Shown in pieces: positions 42,780 through 52,053 of a stretch of 64,000 nt of DNA (positions within the stretch are counted from its first letter, which is position 1; each line of letters begins with the position of its first letter). The stretch spans positions 75,028 to 139,027 of the forward strand of contig CAZULW010000001.1 of NCBI GenBank assembly GCA_964621455.1. Direction: 5' to 3'. A model generated the notes under the pieces. It was given only the letters and a program-made list of their open reading frames with translations, was not told where the DNA came from and ran no database searches. This DNA is from G020354025 sp964621455. GTDB lineage: Bacteria; Fidelibacterota; Marinisomatia; SCGC-AAA003-L08; TS1B11. The translations under genes and the position numbers were made by a program.

Positions 42780-43580
42780 CTAGTCGATCTTGAGCATTTT
42801 CACTCCTCCCAGGTACTCCTCGGCTTCGCTGGTCTGGAGACCTTCCAGCTTCTTGGTGACCTCATTGATGCGGCAGGCGGCCTCCCTCATCTTGGCCAGG
42901 GTCTCGGTAGCCTCGGGGAAGTTGTTCTCACACTTGGCGGTCAGCAGGTCTATGAAGCTGATGATGATAGACAAAGGGTTGTTGATCTCATGGTTGAGCC
43001 GCACCACCAGTTGGCCGATAGCTGCCAGCCGCTCTTTTTCCACCAGTGTGTTCTGGGCATAGCGCAGCTCCTGCAAAGTCTTCTCAAGGAGCTGGTGCTT
43101 TTCCTGGAGCTGGGATCTGAGCCGGAGCTGTTCGACGATCAAGGAGAGTTGAGTTCCCAGCCGTTCAAGGTCGGTTCTGTTTACCGTCTGATAAAAGCCG
43201 GGTTCCTTGTGCCCCAGGTTGAGCACCCCTTCCAGCTCCTCACCCGACCACAAGGGGACGGAGATCAGGGAACGGAAGCCGCGTGTGGCTTGAGCACCAC
43301 TTATCGTCGCTAAAATAACCGGCTCCCGCTGTGATGCCACCCAGCCGCTGAGGCCACCTCCCCGCGTAAAAGCTACATCCGAGACCAGGTCCACCACCTG
43401 GGAGCCGCGGGTCTCAGCCATTTCAAGGGCGCCGGTGGCAGGCTGGACGACAAACAAAGTGGCTGAATCGAACTCGATGACGCCGTCAAGGATGTCAAAA
43501 ACGGCGGAGTAGGTTTCCTCGCTGGACAAACTTTTCTGGAGGATTTCTCCGATCTTTTGCAGAAACTCAAGGCCAATCAT
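42780..43580 (-). CDS. GAF-domain protein with histidine-kinase H-box but no ATPase domain
   Basis: 266 residues. GAF domain ~5-150 (FDSATLFVVQPATGALEMAETRG, GGLSGWVASQREPVIL, SLISVPLWSGEELEGVLNLGH), coiled coil ~150-185, then a HisKA-like helix pair with AIGQLVVRLNHEINNPLSII (His197). It stops ~65 residues later, where a kinase would continue into HATPase_c. It can receive or present phosphate only with a partner ATPase. It lies between the fliA block and flgF, next to a sigma-54-type promoter; a regulatory link is inferred. Confidence 0.85.
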   Translation of the reverse strand: MIGLEFLQKIGEILQKSLSSEETYSAVFDILDGVIEFDSATLFVVQPATGALEMAETRGSQVVDLVSDVAFTRGGGLSGWVASQREPVILATISGAQATRGFRSLISVPLWSGEELEGVLNLGHKEPGFYQTVNRTDLERLGTQLSLIVEQLRLRSQLQEKHQLLEKTLQELRYAQNTLVEKERLAAIGQLVVRLNHEINNPLSIIISFIDLLTAKCENNFPEATETLAKMREAACRINEVTKKLEGLQTSEAEEYLGGVKMLKID

Positions 43581-43605
43581 GATGCAGAGCAGCCAGATGG
43601 CAGGT

Positions 43606-44484
43606 CTACAACGATCCGCGTGGCTTTGCTGAAGGTTTTTCCCCTCCCATTGCAGCTAAAAGGGTGGCCTCATCATAGCTCAGCGAACCGTTAAGTGCCA
43701 TAACCGCCCGCACCCGGGCATCGGAGATAGTGGGTTGGTTTACCCCCGCCGCGTGTGCTTGTTGTGAGGGGGCAGACTTCGTCATCATCGATTTCTTCCG
43801 CTGAATGAACCACACCGGGACCAGGCCGATGACCAGCAGCACACCGGAAACACACCCGGCCCAGACCACCGCCCGCAGGACGATCCTCCGGTAAGGGGCC
43901 ATTCCCCTTGCCAGCGTCCGGGGAACCGTTGACGGTTGATACTTCCCGGCTTGGGCCGGCCCGGATAGCTGAGCTGCCGGGGTTATGTCCGGCTGGAATC
44001 GCCCCCCCGGCCAGAGGGCGGAAATGGTTTCCTCCCGGAAATAGCTTTCCCGGGGCAAGGCCCGGATGTACAAGTCGATAACGTAGATATCAGAGTCCAC
44101 AATTTTATATCTAACGTAATCCCTGAAGCGGGTGCCGGACACTTTAATGGACATTAAATTTTTCCTGGGGAAATCAACCTGAATGGTCACGGGGATGAAA
44201 TATCCGTTTTCATACACGCGGCGGCCCACGTAAGCCCGCTCATCGACACCCCAGACCTTCACCTCCACCTGACCCAGGTTGTCCAGCTCCACCTCCACAC
44301 GTCGATTGCCCACACCATCGATGAGAATCCGCCGGTAGCTCTGCTGCTCGGCGGAAAACAAGGCCACATAATTGCTGCTTGCCCCCCACAGGAGGCCGCC
44401 TGCCAGCCAGGCCGCCAAAAACACCACGCCCGGCTTAAATGAAAATGTCGATTCTGGGCTCACTCTGTCCCTCCTCGTCCCCAT
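43606..44484 (-). CDS. Uncharacterised bitopic/exported flagellar-cluster protein
   Basis: 292 residues from ATG 44484 behind GAGGAG at 7 bases. An N-terminal hydrophobic segment (GVVFLAAWLAGGLLWGASS) leads to a beta-rich region (~residues 35-135; RILIDGVGNRRVEVELDNLGQVEVKVWG...) that resembles an AMIN-like or other envelope beta domain. A second membrane helix (~VLRAVVWAGCVSGVLLVIGLVPVWFI) and a ~60-residue cytoplasmic tail (ISDARVRAVMALNGSLSYDEATLLAAMGGE) follow. No family is recognised with certainty. Placement downstream of fliA suggests a flagellum-linked envelope role. Confidence 0.7.
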   Translation of the reverse strand: MGTRRDRVSPESTFSFKPGVVFLAAWLAGGLLWGASSNYVALFSAEQQSYRRILIDGVGNRRVEVELDNLGQVEVKVWGVDERAYVGRRVYENGYFIPVTIQVDFPRKNLMSIKVSGTRFRDYVRYKIVDSDIYVIDLYIRALPRESYFREETISALWPGGRFQPDITPAAQLSGPAQAGKYQPSTVPRTLARGMAPYRRIVLRAVVWAGCVSGVLLVIGLVPVWFIQRKKSMMTKSAPSQQAHAAGVNQPTISDARVRAVMALNGSLSYDEATLLAAMGGEKPSAKPRGSL

Positions 44485-44722
44485 CGGCCTGCTCCTCTTC
44501 GCTGTCAGGTACCTTGCCGGAGGCCCCCTGCTGGCTGGACAGCTCAACCTTGTCCTTGCGACCACGGCGTTTTCTTCCCTGTTCCTCCTCCTCCCGGGGC
44601 TTCTTCCTTTCCAGTTTCTGCTCCTCGATCTTCACCGATTCCGGTTTGATAGGCTCCGTTTGCTGCGCATCCGGCTGCAGCGGCGGCGGCAGGTTCAGGT
44701 TCGGATCGAGAGTTTCAATCAC
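44435..44722 (-). CDS. Small highly charged protein in the fliA region
   Basis: 95 residues from GTG 44722, which overlaps the fliA stop (GTGA); its 3' end overlaps the next gene by 50 bases. Composition is extreme: Glu/Lys/Arg/Pro-rich, with blocks such as KKPREEEEQGRKRRGRKDK, and no hydrophobic core. It is probably disordered. Tight coupling to fliA argues that it is translated. No homologue is recognised; a scaffold or regulatory tail function is only a guess. Confidence 0.6.
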   Translation of the reverse strand: MIETLDPNLNLPPPLQPDAQQTEPIKPESVKIEEQKLERKKPREEEEQGRKRRGRKDKVELSSQQGASGKVPDSEEEQADGDEEGQSEPRIDIFI

Positions 44723-45492
44723 TTCAACTGACCACGTAATTGAACCAGGGTCTTGCTCATTATTTGAGACACGCGAGACTCGGAAATGTTCAGAATCTGA
44801 CCAATCTCCACCAGCGTGAGGTTTTCATAATAATAGAGGGCCAAAATCAGCCGTTCCCGTTCGGGCATTTCTTTGAGCAAGTTGACTAATCGCGACTTGA
44901 GGTTATCGATCATGTAGGCTTTCTCCGGATCTTCAGATTCCACATCTGCCAGGAGGTCAATCTGCCTCGAAAAGGCATCTCGTTCCCCAGCGATGGGATC
45001 ATCAAGTGAAAAGGTGGCAAAGCTCATCTGCCCCGCCACCAGCAGCTCTGAGTACTCGTTCTGTGAAATGTCAGCCACCTCGCAGACCTCCTCTGCCGAA
45101 GGCTCCCGGTGTAGCTCCTGAGTCAGCTTCTCAATGATATTTTGTACTTCCATCAAGCGTTCCAGTTTCGTCCGGCTCAGAATCCGCACCTGACGGATGG
45201 TATCAATTACAGCACCATAAATGCGCTTGTAGGCGAAGGTTTTAAACTTGACCTGGCGATCTTCATCAAAACGATCAATGGCCTCCAGTAGTCCATGGAT
45301 CGCACTCTGCTCCAAATCCTCCCGGGTGATGACATCGGTCACCGGAAGCGGGATACGGTTGACCACGTAATACACCAGCGGAAGGAACTCCTTGATGGCC
45401 CGCTCCTTCAGGACAGGGTCTTTCGTAGCGTAGTACTCGCTGAGGATACTCTCGCCGCTAAGTTCCGGCTGCTTGACCGCCCTCACTCTCAT
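44719..45492 (-). CDS. fliA: Flagellar sigma factor FliA (sigma-28)
   Basis: 257 residues, the FliA size. Region 2: LEQSAIHGLLEAIDRFDEDRQVKFKTFAYKRIYGAVIDTIRQ; region 3: EVCEVADISQNEYSELL; region 4: MPERERLILALYYYENLTLVEIGQILNISESRVSQIMSKTL. It directs RNA polymerase to late flagellar and chemotaxis promoters. Start ATG 45492 behind GAAGGA overlaps the upstream small membrane protein gene by 35 bases. No flgM anti-sigma gene is seen in the window. Confidence 0.95.
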   Translation of the reverse strand: MRVRAVKQPELSGESILSEYYATKDPVLKERAIKEFLPLVYYVVNRIPLPVTDVITREDLEQSAIHGLLEAIDRFDEDRQVKFKTFAYKRIYGAVIDTIRQVRILSRTKLERLMEVQNIIEKLTQELHREPSAEEVCEVADISQNEYSELLVAGQMSFATFSLDDPIAGERDAFSRQIDLLADVESEDPEKAYMIDNLKSRLVNLLKEMPERERLILALYYYENLTLVEIGQILNISESRVSQIMSKTLVQLRGQLK

Positions 45493-45787
45493 TTTCCTTC
45501 ACGGGTTCAATAGGCCCCGCCACACGTCCAGCAGGCTCCACCACACGTCTGGCAGGTTCCGCCTTATGTTCAATAGGTTCCGCCTTCGCTGCCTCTTCCT
45601 CCTCAGTTCCCCTGGAACGCATACTAAATCGTAGAATATTACCAGCAATGATCAACAAAAACAATACCGCCACCAGCACCAGGCCGCTGCGGACCAGCGC
45701 TTCCTGCAGGCTGACGCCCTTGATGAGCAACACCGCCAGTGTGCCCAGTCCGATAACAAGCGTAAGTTGATAAATGACTGACTGCAT
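45458..45787 (-). CDS. Small membrane protein between flhG and fliA
   Basis: 109 residues. Two hydrophobic helices (VIYQLTLVIGLGTLAVLLI at ~4-22 and SGLVLVAVLFLLIIAGNIL at ~34-52) and a hydrophilic Glu/Pro-rich tail with repeated EPxGRVxxP / AEPxRRV units. Bacteria with similar flhF-flhG-fliA order often have a small membrane protein at this point, but no named family is recognised. ATG at 45787 begins 1 base after flhG. The overlap with fliA suggests coupled translation. Confidence 0.7.
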   Translation of the reverse strand: MQSVIYQLTLVIGLGTLAVLLIKGVSLQEALVRSGLVLVAVLFLLIIAGNILRFSMRSRGTEEEEAAKAEPIEHKAEPARRVVEPAGRVAGPIEPVKENESEGGQAAGT

Positions 45788-45788
45788 T

Positions 45789-46673
45789 TTAGAGCGACTC
45801 TACTTCCTTTCGACTGACCCGGAGTCGATCAAAAATGTTAGACCGATACTTAATCTGCTGCGGTGGAAATTTAAGCAGGCGGTGGCAGACAAGTTGCAGG
45901 TTATGGGCCGCCTGGCTTTTGGGATACTCAACCACATAGGGACGCTGTCGAATAATCGCCTGTCCTATGGCGGTATCCTCCACAATCGACCCCCCGTAAC
46001 AGAGGTTGGTCTTTAAAAACTTCTGGGTGATCAGGTTGAGCTTCTTGTGCAGCTCCAGACCATCCTCCAGCGATTTCAGCCGGTTGGGCAATAGAATAAG
46101 TGGCAACTCCGGGGACTTGCTGCGAATGACTTTTATCATGACATAAACATCTGAAATGGATGCCGGTTCAGGAGTAACCACTAAAATTACTTTATCCGCG
46201 CCCAAAGCCATAGTCAAGACTGTTGGGTTAACACCCGCTCCGGTATCCACTATAAGGTAATCATAACGAGCCTGAATGGAAGCAAAAGATTCCGCCAGCA
46301 TCTTGAGCATCTGGGCATCCGCTTCCATGAGGTTCAGATCGCCGGAAGTGGCCGGCAGGATATCAATCCCCGACGGGTGATTCATAATAATCTGCTCCAG
46401 CGTCCGGCTACCGTCCACGAGCTCGGCGAGCGTGTAACGAGGCGTGGCGCCAATCACCACGTCCAGTTTGCCGAGATGCAGGTCCGCATCCATGAGCAAA
46501 ACCCGCTGCCGGCGCTGCCCGAGCAAGATCCCCAGGTTCACCGCAATGTTCGTTTTTCCCACCCCACCTTTGCCGCTGGTAACGGTAATGATTTCAGGGA
46601 GTATCTCTCTTTTCGCCGGTTGACGCTGCCTGGCCTGGACCGTAGCCTCCAGCTTCGGCACGGAACTGGTCAC
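45789..46673 (-). CDS. flhG: MinD-like ATPase FlhG (FleN/YlxH)
   Basis: 294 residues; GTG start. Deviant Walker A SGKGGVGKTNIAVNLG at ~33-48, switch DADLHLGKLDVV, and LIVDTGAGVN. It controls flagellar number together with FlhF and stimulates FlhF GTPase. In Bacillus this needs an N-terminal DQAxxLR motif; here the 30-residue leader (ATVQARQRQPAKR) lacks it, so the FlhF contact may differ. It lies 4 bases after flhF. Confidence 0.92.
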   Translation of the reverse strand: MTSSVPKLEATVQARQRQPAKREILPEIITVTSGKGGVGKTNIAVNLGILLGQRRQRVLLMDADLHLGKLDVVIGATPRYTLAELVDGSRTLEQIIMNHPSGIDILPATSGDLNLMEADAQMLKMLAESFASIQARYDYLIVDTGAGVNPTVLTMALGADKVILVVTPEPASISDVYVMIKVIRSKSPELPLILLPNRLKSLEDGLELHKKLNLITQKFLKTNLCYGGSIVEDTAIGQAIIRQRPYVVEYPKSQAAHNLQLVCHRLLKFPPQQIKYRSNIFDRLRVSRKEVESL

Positions 46674-46677
46674 CGAC

Positions 46678-47835
46678 TTAACCCCCCACTACTGTTAATG
46701 GCAGTCGTTTGATCACCGCTGGTCCCACATCCACGGCCAGACTATGAGGCACGGCCCGCCCAGCTGTGACATACTTCAGCGGCAGGCTGGAATCATCAAC
46801 TAGTCCCAGTACTTTGCCCGGCTTGCTGGTCTCGTCCAGCTTAGTCACTACCAGGCCTGATGGATGGATCCCCTGGTACAGCCCTGTAAAGAGCCATAAC
46901 TCCTCCAGCGCCATATTGGCGCTGAGCACAAGGAGGGTTTCTGTAGGCTGCAGCACAGCCAACTGGGTTTGAAGATCCGGCAGGCTGCCCTTAGAGAGCG
47001 GACTGCGACCAGGGGTATCCACCAAAATTACGTCATATTTCGCCAGGTTTGTCAGAGCACGTGAGATGTCATCCACCTGTCGAACTTCGATAATGGGTAC
47101 CGAGAGAATTTTCCCGAGGGACTTCAGTCCGGCGTTGGCGCCGGCGCGAAAGATGTCCGTGGAGATGATACCAACGCGTCGATCGCGGTAGACGGCCTGA
47201 TGAGATGCCAGTTTGACGGTGAGGGAAGTTTTGCCCGCACCGGAAGGACCCACCACAACCACCACTTCCCGCTTTCTGCGCGACCGCTTTGCGGGTTGGG
47301 GAATAAAAAGGTAAGAGATCTGGCGTTTGAGCTCTGCCAGGGCTTCACTCCGGGGAACAGGGCCCGCATCGCCCATACCCACCAGCTGTTCCTCGGTACG
47401 CATGATGAGAATTTCGGCCACGTGATCCGGCGTGCCCGCCTCCGTCAACAGGTTAAAGCAGAAATCAAACGGCTCCAGGAAGGGGCAGCTTCTGGCGGCC
47501 CGCAATTGGGCCTTCACACTCCGCAGCTGCCTGCGCAGGAGAAAGAGCTCAGCTACCTCGGCCTCATCCTGGGAAGGCAGGGACTCCACTGGGCTGGACT
47601 TCGGCGCTGCGAGCCGCGGCCTCCCCCGTCCATAAGCACTGTTGATGGCACCGCGGCGGTCCATTGACCGTGGGGGCACACCCACCTTCAAGATAACCTG
47701 TTGGCCGTTACCTTCCGGCAGGTCTTTTCCCCGATCACGGCGCAGCTCCAGAATCATGATATCACTACCAAGTTCTTCCTTGGCCAGATCAAGGGCCTCG
47801 CGTTCGCTGGAAGCTGTGTAGGTCTTAAACAACAT
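46678..47835 (-). CDS. flhF: Flagellar SRP-type GTPase FlhF
   Basis: 385 residues. Variable B domain (MLFKTYTASSEREALDLAKEELGSDIMILE), then N and G domains: GPSGAGKTSLTVKLA (P-loop), DIFRAGANAGLKSLGKIL, LVDTPGRSP and TKLDETSKPGKVLGL. FlhF marks the site of flagellar assembly, often the pole. It overlaps flhA by 11 bases, and flhG follows. Confidence 0.95.
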   Translation of the reverse strand: MLFKTYTASSEREALDLAKEELGSDIMILELRRDRGKDLPEGNGQQVILKVGVPPRSMDRRGAINSAYGRGRPRLAAPKSSPVESLPSQDEAEVAELFLLRRQLRSVKAQLRAARSCPFLEPFDFCFNLLTEAGTPDHVAEILIMRTEEQLVGMGDAGPVPRSEALAELKRQISYLFIPQPAKRSRRKREVVVVVGPSGAGKTSLTVKLASHQAVYRDRRVGIISTDIFRAGANAGLKSLGKILSVPIIEVRQVDDISRALTNLAKYDVILVDTPGRSPLSKGSLPDLQTQLAVLQPTETLLVLSANMALEELWLFTGLYQGIHPSGLVVTKLDETSKPGKVLGLVDDSSLPLKYVTAGRAVPHSLAVDVGPAVIKRLPLTVVGG

Positions 47836-49870
47836 CAGGATACCTCACCGTTCCAACAGACCTCAGCTGCACAGTGGGTGATAATTCCGAAAAAGAAAGC
47901 ACGGCCACGTTGGGGAGCACGGGCTCGGTGAACTGGCGCACACTCCGCCGTATGGGCGACGACACCAACAGGGCCGGCCGGCCTCCTTCGCGCACGATCT
48001 GTTCCACCTGCTCACCGATAGATGTAAGTACGTCCTTCACCTGGTCCGGCGTCAGGCCCAGGTTGCCCATGTAAACCTCCCCTTTCTTAGTGGCCTGGAG
48101 GATATGGTCCTCCAGCCGCGGATCGAGGGTGGCCACCGGTAGGGGCTTGTCATCATATTTGAATATGTCAGTAATGGTGTCGGCCAGGGCGGTACGAACG
48201 TGTTCGGTCAGGGTATCTACGTCCTTGGTAATGTGAGCATAGTCCGCCATCGTTTCCAGTATAGTCACCAGGTTGCGGATAGGGATTCCCTCCCGGAGCA
48301 GGTTCCGCAGGATCTGCTGGATAACTCCCAGGGGTAGAATGTCCGGCGTGAGTCCCTCTACCACGGCCGCTTTCTCCTCTTTCAAGTCATCAAGCATCTT
48401 CTGCACTTCCTGGCGGTCCAGGAGCTTGTAGGCGTGGGACTTGAGCACCTCCATGAGGTGAGTGGCGATAACTACCGGCGGTTCGACCACCGTATAGCCC
48501 GCCGCCTCAGCCTTGGTCTTTTGTTCCTCAGAGACCCACAGGGCGGGCAGGTTGAAGGTGGGTTCCACCGTCTCGATGCCCACCAGGCCGGTTTCCGGAT
48601 CGGGATTTAACACCAGGTAGTAGCCTAACATGACCTCTCCTCTGGCCACGGTGATCCCATGAACCTTGAAGATGTACTCATTGGCCCCCAGGTTGATATT
48701 ATCCCGGAGACGGATGGGTGGAATCACTACTCCCAGTTCCAGGGCGATGTTCTTGCGGATGGAGGAGATGCGGCCCAGCAGGTCGCCGCCCTGGGCGGTA
48801 TCCACCAGACTGATAAGGCCGTAGCCGATCTCAATTTCGAAGGGGTCGGGATGCAGAAAGGCTTCAATTTTTTCTTCGGGTATTTCCACCTTGGCCTCTT
48901 CAGCTTCGGCCAGCTTTTTCGCTTCGAGGACCTTGGACCGCGACTTGAGGAAGCCACCAACGGCGAGGGCCAGGGCCAGGATGAAGAAGGGGAAGAAGGG
49001 CATGGCCGGGATGAAGCCTACCAGGATTAGGGCACCACTGGCGATAAAAAGGGCTCTGGGCTGGTCGGAAATCTGGCTGACCACGTCTCTTGCCAGGTCG
49101 TGTTCGGTGGTGGAGCGGGTAACGATAATACCGGCGGCGGTGGAAATGATGAGGGCGGGAATCTGGGCCACCAGGCCGTCGCCGACGGTCAGGAGGGTGT
49201 ATTTCCGGGCCGCGTCGCCCAATGCCATACCTCCCTGCAGGGTGCCGATAACCAGCCCGCCGATGATGTTGATGCCCGTAATCAGCAACGCGGCGACGGC
49301 ATCACCACGCACGAACTTGGCGGCACCGTCCATCGCCCCGTAAAAGTCCGCCTCGGAAGCGATCTGGCGCCGTCGCTGGCGGGCCTCGTCCTCATCAATC
49401 AGGCCCGAGTTAAGGTCGGCATCAATGGCCATCTGCTTGCCGGGCATGGCGTCCAGGGTGAAGCGGGCGGCCACTTCTGCGATGCGGGTCGCACCCTTGG
49501 TGATAACCATGAAGTTGATAATCACCAGGATCATGAAGATGATAAAGCCCACCACATAGTTGCCCGCGACCACAAAGGAGCCAAAGCCCTGGATGATCTC
49601 GCCGGCATAACCCCGGCCCAGTATAAGCCGGGTAGTGGCCACGTTCAGGGACAGGCGGAAAAGGGTAACCAGGAGCAGCAGTGTGGGAAAGACGGAGAAC
49701 TCCAGCGGCCTGAGGGTAAACAGGGATACAAACAGGATAACCAGCCCACCCAATATGCTCATAGCCAGAAAAACGTCCATGAGGAAGGTGGGCATCGGAA
49801 TGAGCATCACCGCCAGTATCAGGATAACGGAGGCTCCCAGGCCAATATCTGCTGTTCTCAGAAAACGCAT
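47825..49870 (-). CDS. flhA: Flagellar type III export gate protein FlhA
   Basis: 681 residues. N-terminal half has about eight membrane helices with the conserved FHIPEP-type loop region (RIAEVAARFTLDAMPGKQMAIDADLNSG). C-terminal cytoplasmic domain (~350-681) binds chaperone-cargo complexes. FlhA forms the nonameric ring of the export gate and converts proton motive force. It follows flhB by 24 bases. Confidence 0.97.
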   Translation of the reverse strand: MRFLRTADIGLGASVILILAVMLIPMPTFLMDVFLAMSILGGLVILFVSLFTLRPLEFSVFPTLLLLVTLFRLSLNVATTRLILGRGYAGEIIQGFGSFVVAGNYVVGFIIFMILVIINFMVITKGATRIAEVAARFTLDAMPGKQMAIDADLNSGLIDEDEARQRRRQIASEADFYGAMDGAAKFVRGDAVAALLITGINIIGGLVIGTLQGGMALGDAARKYTLLTVGDGLVAQIPALIISTAAGIIVTRSTTEHDLARDVVSQISDQPRALFIASGALILVGFIPAMPFFPFFILALALAVGGFLKSRSKVLEAKKLAEAEEAKVEIPEEKIEAFLHPDPFEIEIGYGLISLVDTAQGGDLLGRISSIRKNIALELGVVIPPIRLRDNINLGANEYIFKVHGITVARGEVMLGYYLVLNPDPETGLVGIETVEPTFNLPALWVSEEQKTKAEAAGYTVVEPPVVIATHLMEVLKSHAYKLLDRQEVQKMLDDLKEEKAAVVEGLTPDILPLGVIQQILRNLLREGIPIRNLVTILETMADYAHITKDVDTLTEHVRTALADTITDIFKYDDKPLPVATLDPRLEDHILQATKKGEVYMGNLGLTPDQVKDVLTSIGEQVEQIVREGGRPALLVSSPIRRSVRQFTEPVLPNVAVLSFSELSPTVQLRSVGTVRYPDVV

Positions 49871-49894
49871 GATTTCTTTCCGTCAGTTCTCACC

Positions 49895-50995
49895 TTACAG
49901 CGCCGGGGAGACGCCCACCGCTTTCCGACCGTGACCATAGCGCTCCCAGAAAATCTCGGCCAGGATCTCGGCCACAGCCTTGTAGTAGGCATAGGGTATC
50001 TCATCCCCTACTTCACAACTCTTGAAGAGGGCTTGGGCCAGTAAGGGACTTTCTTTGATGGGCACGCCGTGAGCACGGGCTACCTCCTTTATTCTCTCAG
50101 CTATCTTCCGCTGTCCTTTGGCCACCACCTCAGGCGCCAATGTGGTATCCTCTTCGTCATATTTTAGCGCCACCGCTATGTGCACCGGGTTGGTGATTAC
50201 TACCGTTGCGCGGGCGGCCTCCGCCATCATCCGGTTGCGGCTCATCTCCCGCTGCATCTGCCTGACCCGCGCGCGAACTTCAGGACTACCCTCGGTCTGC
50301 CGGTACTCATCCTTCACCTCCTGCCGGCTCATGCGCAGCTTGCGCTTGTACTCCCAGCGTTGATAGGTGTAGTCTGCGGCGGCCATTATTAAATAAGCAA
50401 TGCCGACGTAGCCCCCGATCTTGAGGAGGTCCGAGCCCAGGGCTCCAATGATCTGCAACGGCGTCATATAGGTCAAAAACGGGTAGTCCTTGACGCGGTC
50501 AGCCAGATAAACGTAAATAATCGTGCCAACGATGATTATTTTAAGAATGCCCTTGATCAATTCCACCAGGCCTCTCGTCGAGAAAATCCGCTTCAGCCCG
50601 GTCATGGGATTGACCCGTTCCCATTTGGGACCCAGGGCTTTGGTGGAAAATATTACCCCTACCTGTAAATAATTCACTAGGAGACCTGCGATCAACACCG
50701 TAATCAGGACAGGCCCCAGGATGAGGATGCCCCGACCGGAAATCCAGGCAACCAGGGTGGGCAGATTCCCGGGGTTAAGGGAAATGGTGGCCAGCGAGCT
50801 GTATACATCCCGAATCACGCTTGACAGGCCGCGCAGGAAAGCCTCACCGTTAAAATAGAACAGCAGCAGTACCGTGAGCATCAAGACGGCGGAGGTGAGC
50901 TCCATGCTCCGGGCAACATCGCCCTTTTCCCGTGCCTCCCTGATACGTTTCGGGGTTGCTTCTTCAGTGCGGTCCTGTGCCGGTTGTTCCGCCAT
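49895..50995 (-). CDS. flhB: Flagellar export switch protein FlhB
   Basis: 366 residues. Four membrane helices follow an N-terminal EEATPKRIREAREKGDVARS segment. The cytoplasmic domain contains the autocleavage motif NPTH as NPVH (TNPVHIAVALKY), with the third residue Val instead of Thr; cleavage occurs between Asn and Pro. FlhB switches export from rod/hook to filament substrates in concert with FliK (at 60640-62436). Confidence 0.96.
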   Translation of the reverse strand: MAEQPAQDRTEEATPKRIREAREKGDVARSMELTSAVLMLTVLLLFYFNGEAFLRGLSSVIRDVYSSLATISLNPGNLPTLVAWISGRGILILGPVLITVLIAGLLVNYLQVGVIFSTKALGPKWERVNPMTGLKRIFSTRGLVELIKGILKIIIVGTIIYVYLADRVKDYPFLTYMTPLQIIGALGSDLLKIGGYVGIAYLIMAAADYTYQRWEYKRKLRMSRQEVKDEYRQTEGSPEVRARVRQMQREMSRNRMMAEAARATVVITNPVHIAVALKYDEEDTTLAPEVVAKGQRKIAERIKEVARAHGVPIKESPLLAQALFKSCEVGDEIPYAYYKAVAEILAEIFWERYGHGRKAVGVSPAL

Positions 50996-50996
50996 T

Positions 50997-51785
50997 TCAG
51001 CCCCTCATGGTGGCGAGCAGCGTCACCACGTATTCCTGGAATTCGTTATAAACAGTGGAAAACAGGGCCTGGAACAGCTGGAGGGAGACTATCAGGGCGA
51101 AAATCCCGACGATCAGCTTGAGAGGTAGAGCCACAAAAAAGACCTGCAAACGAGGCATGGCCCTGGAGAGAAAACCCACGCCCACATCTACCATGAGGGT
51201 GAGTATGATCGCCGGGGCGGCCAGTTTCAGGGCCAACCGAAACATCTCGTTAGAACCGGTGATCAGCATCTGGCCCGACGCCGGCTGCAGCACGCCGGTA
51301 TTCAATGGGACTATCTGGAAGTTCTGCACCAGTAACCGGATCAGAAAATGATGACCGTCCACCGCCAGGAACAGGAGTATAGCTACCAGGGCCCAGAACT
51401 GCCCAACCATAGACTGGGGGGCACTGGTAACGGGATCCACCAGCTCTGCGATGGCAAAGCCCATCTGGCGGCCCGCAAACGTGCCGGCCAGGGAGAATGC
51501 CTCGAACATAAACTTGGTCCCGAACCCTATGATGAGCCCCACCGCTAGTTCCCTGCCAACGCCGAGGGCCAGGTGGCCCAGGTTCCAATCAATGCCCAAT
51601 CCTTCCACCCCCACCACCGGCAGGAGCATGAAGCTGATAACCAGGGTGATTAATATCCGCACCCGCGTGGCAATGGCCGGTGAGCCGAAAAAAGGAAAGG
51701 CGTGGATCATGGCCGAAACCCTGGTCAACACCAGCATGAAGGAAACACCCCACCCGGATAGCAGGTCCAGGATAGACAGGTTCAT
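50997..51785 (-). CDS. fliR: Flagellar export apparatus protein FliR
   Basis: 262 residues with six hydrophobic segments. Family landmarks: FMLVLTRVSAMIHAFPFFGSPAIATRVRILITLVISFMLLP, GRELAVGLIIGFGTKFMFEAFSLAGTFAGRQMGFAIA. It forms the export gate core with FliP and FliQ. It starts inside the end of fliQ (4-base overlap) and ends just before flhB. Confidence 0.96.
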   Translation of the reverse strand: MNLSILDLLSGWGVSFMLVLTRVSAMIHAFPFFGSPAIATRVRILITLVISFMLLPVVGVEGLGIDWNLGHLALGVGRELAVGLIIGFGTKFMFEAFSLAGTFAGRQMGFAIAELVDPVTSAPQSMVGQFWALVAILLFLAVDGHHFLIRLLVQNFQIVPLNTGVLQPASGQMLITGSNEMFRLALKLAAPAIILTLMVDVGVGFLSRAMPRLQVFFVALPLKLIVGIFALIVSLQLFQALFSTVYNEFQEYVVTLLATMRG

Positions 51786-52051
51786 TGTGCTATCTGGGTG
51801 ATCTGGTCAAAAATGAGGAGGTTGAACCCGATTACCAGGTCCAGCATCCACGGGATCAGCAGCAGAATGACCAGGCCCACCACCGCGATTTTAGGGACGA
51901 AGGTAAGGGTAATCTCCTGAATGGAAGTAACGGCCTGAAACAATCCCACCAGAACACCTACCAGCAGGGCGCTTCCCAGTATAGGCAGCAGGAGGAATAA
52001 GGCCGTGATGAGGGTCCTATGGCTTATGAAAACGACGAAATCAGTGCTCAT
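51782..52051 (-). CDS. fliQ: Flagellar export apparatus protein FliQ
   Basis: 89 residues with two membrane helices and the typical central VGVLVGLFQAVTSIQEITLTFVPKI segment. Four copies join FliP5FliR1 in the export gate. It starts 2 bases after fliP. Confidence 0.96.
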   Translation of the reverse strand: MSTDFVVFISHRTLITALFLLLPILGSALLVGVLVGLFQAVTSIQEITLTFVPKIAVVGLVILLLIPWMLDLVIGFNLLIFDQITQIAQ

Positions 52052-52053
52052 GG

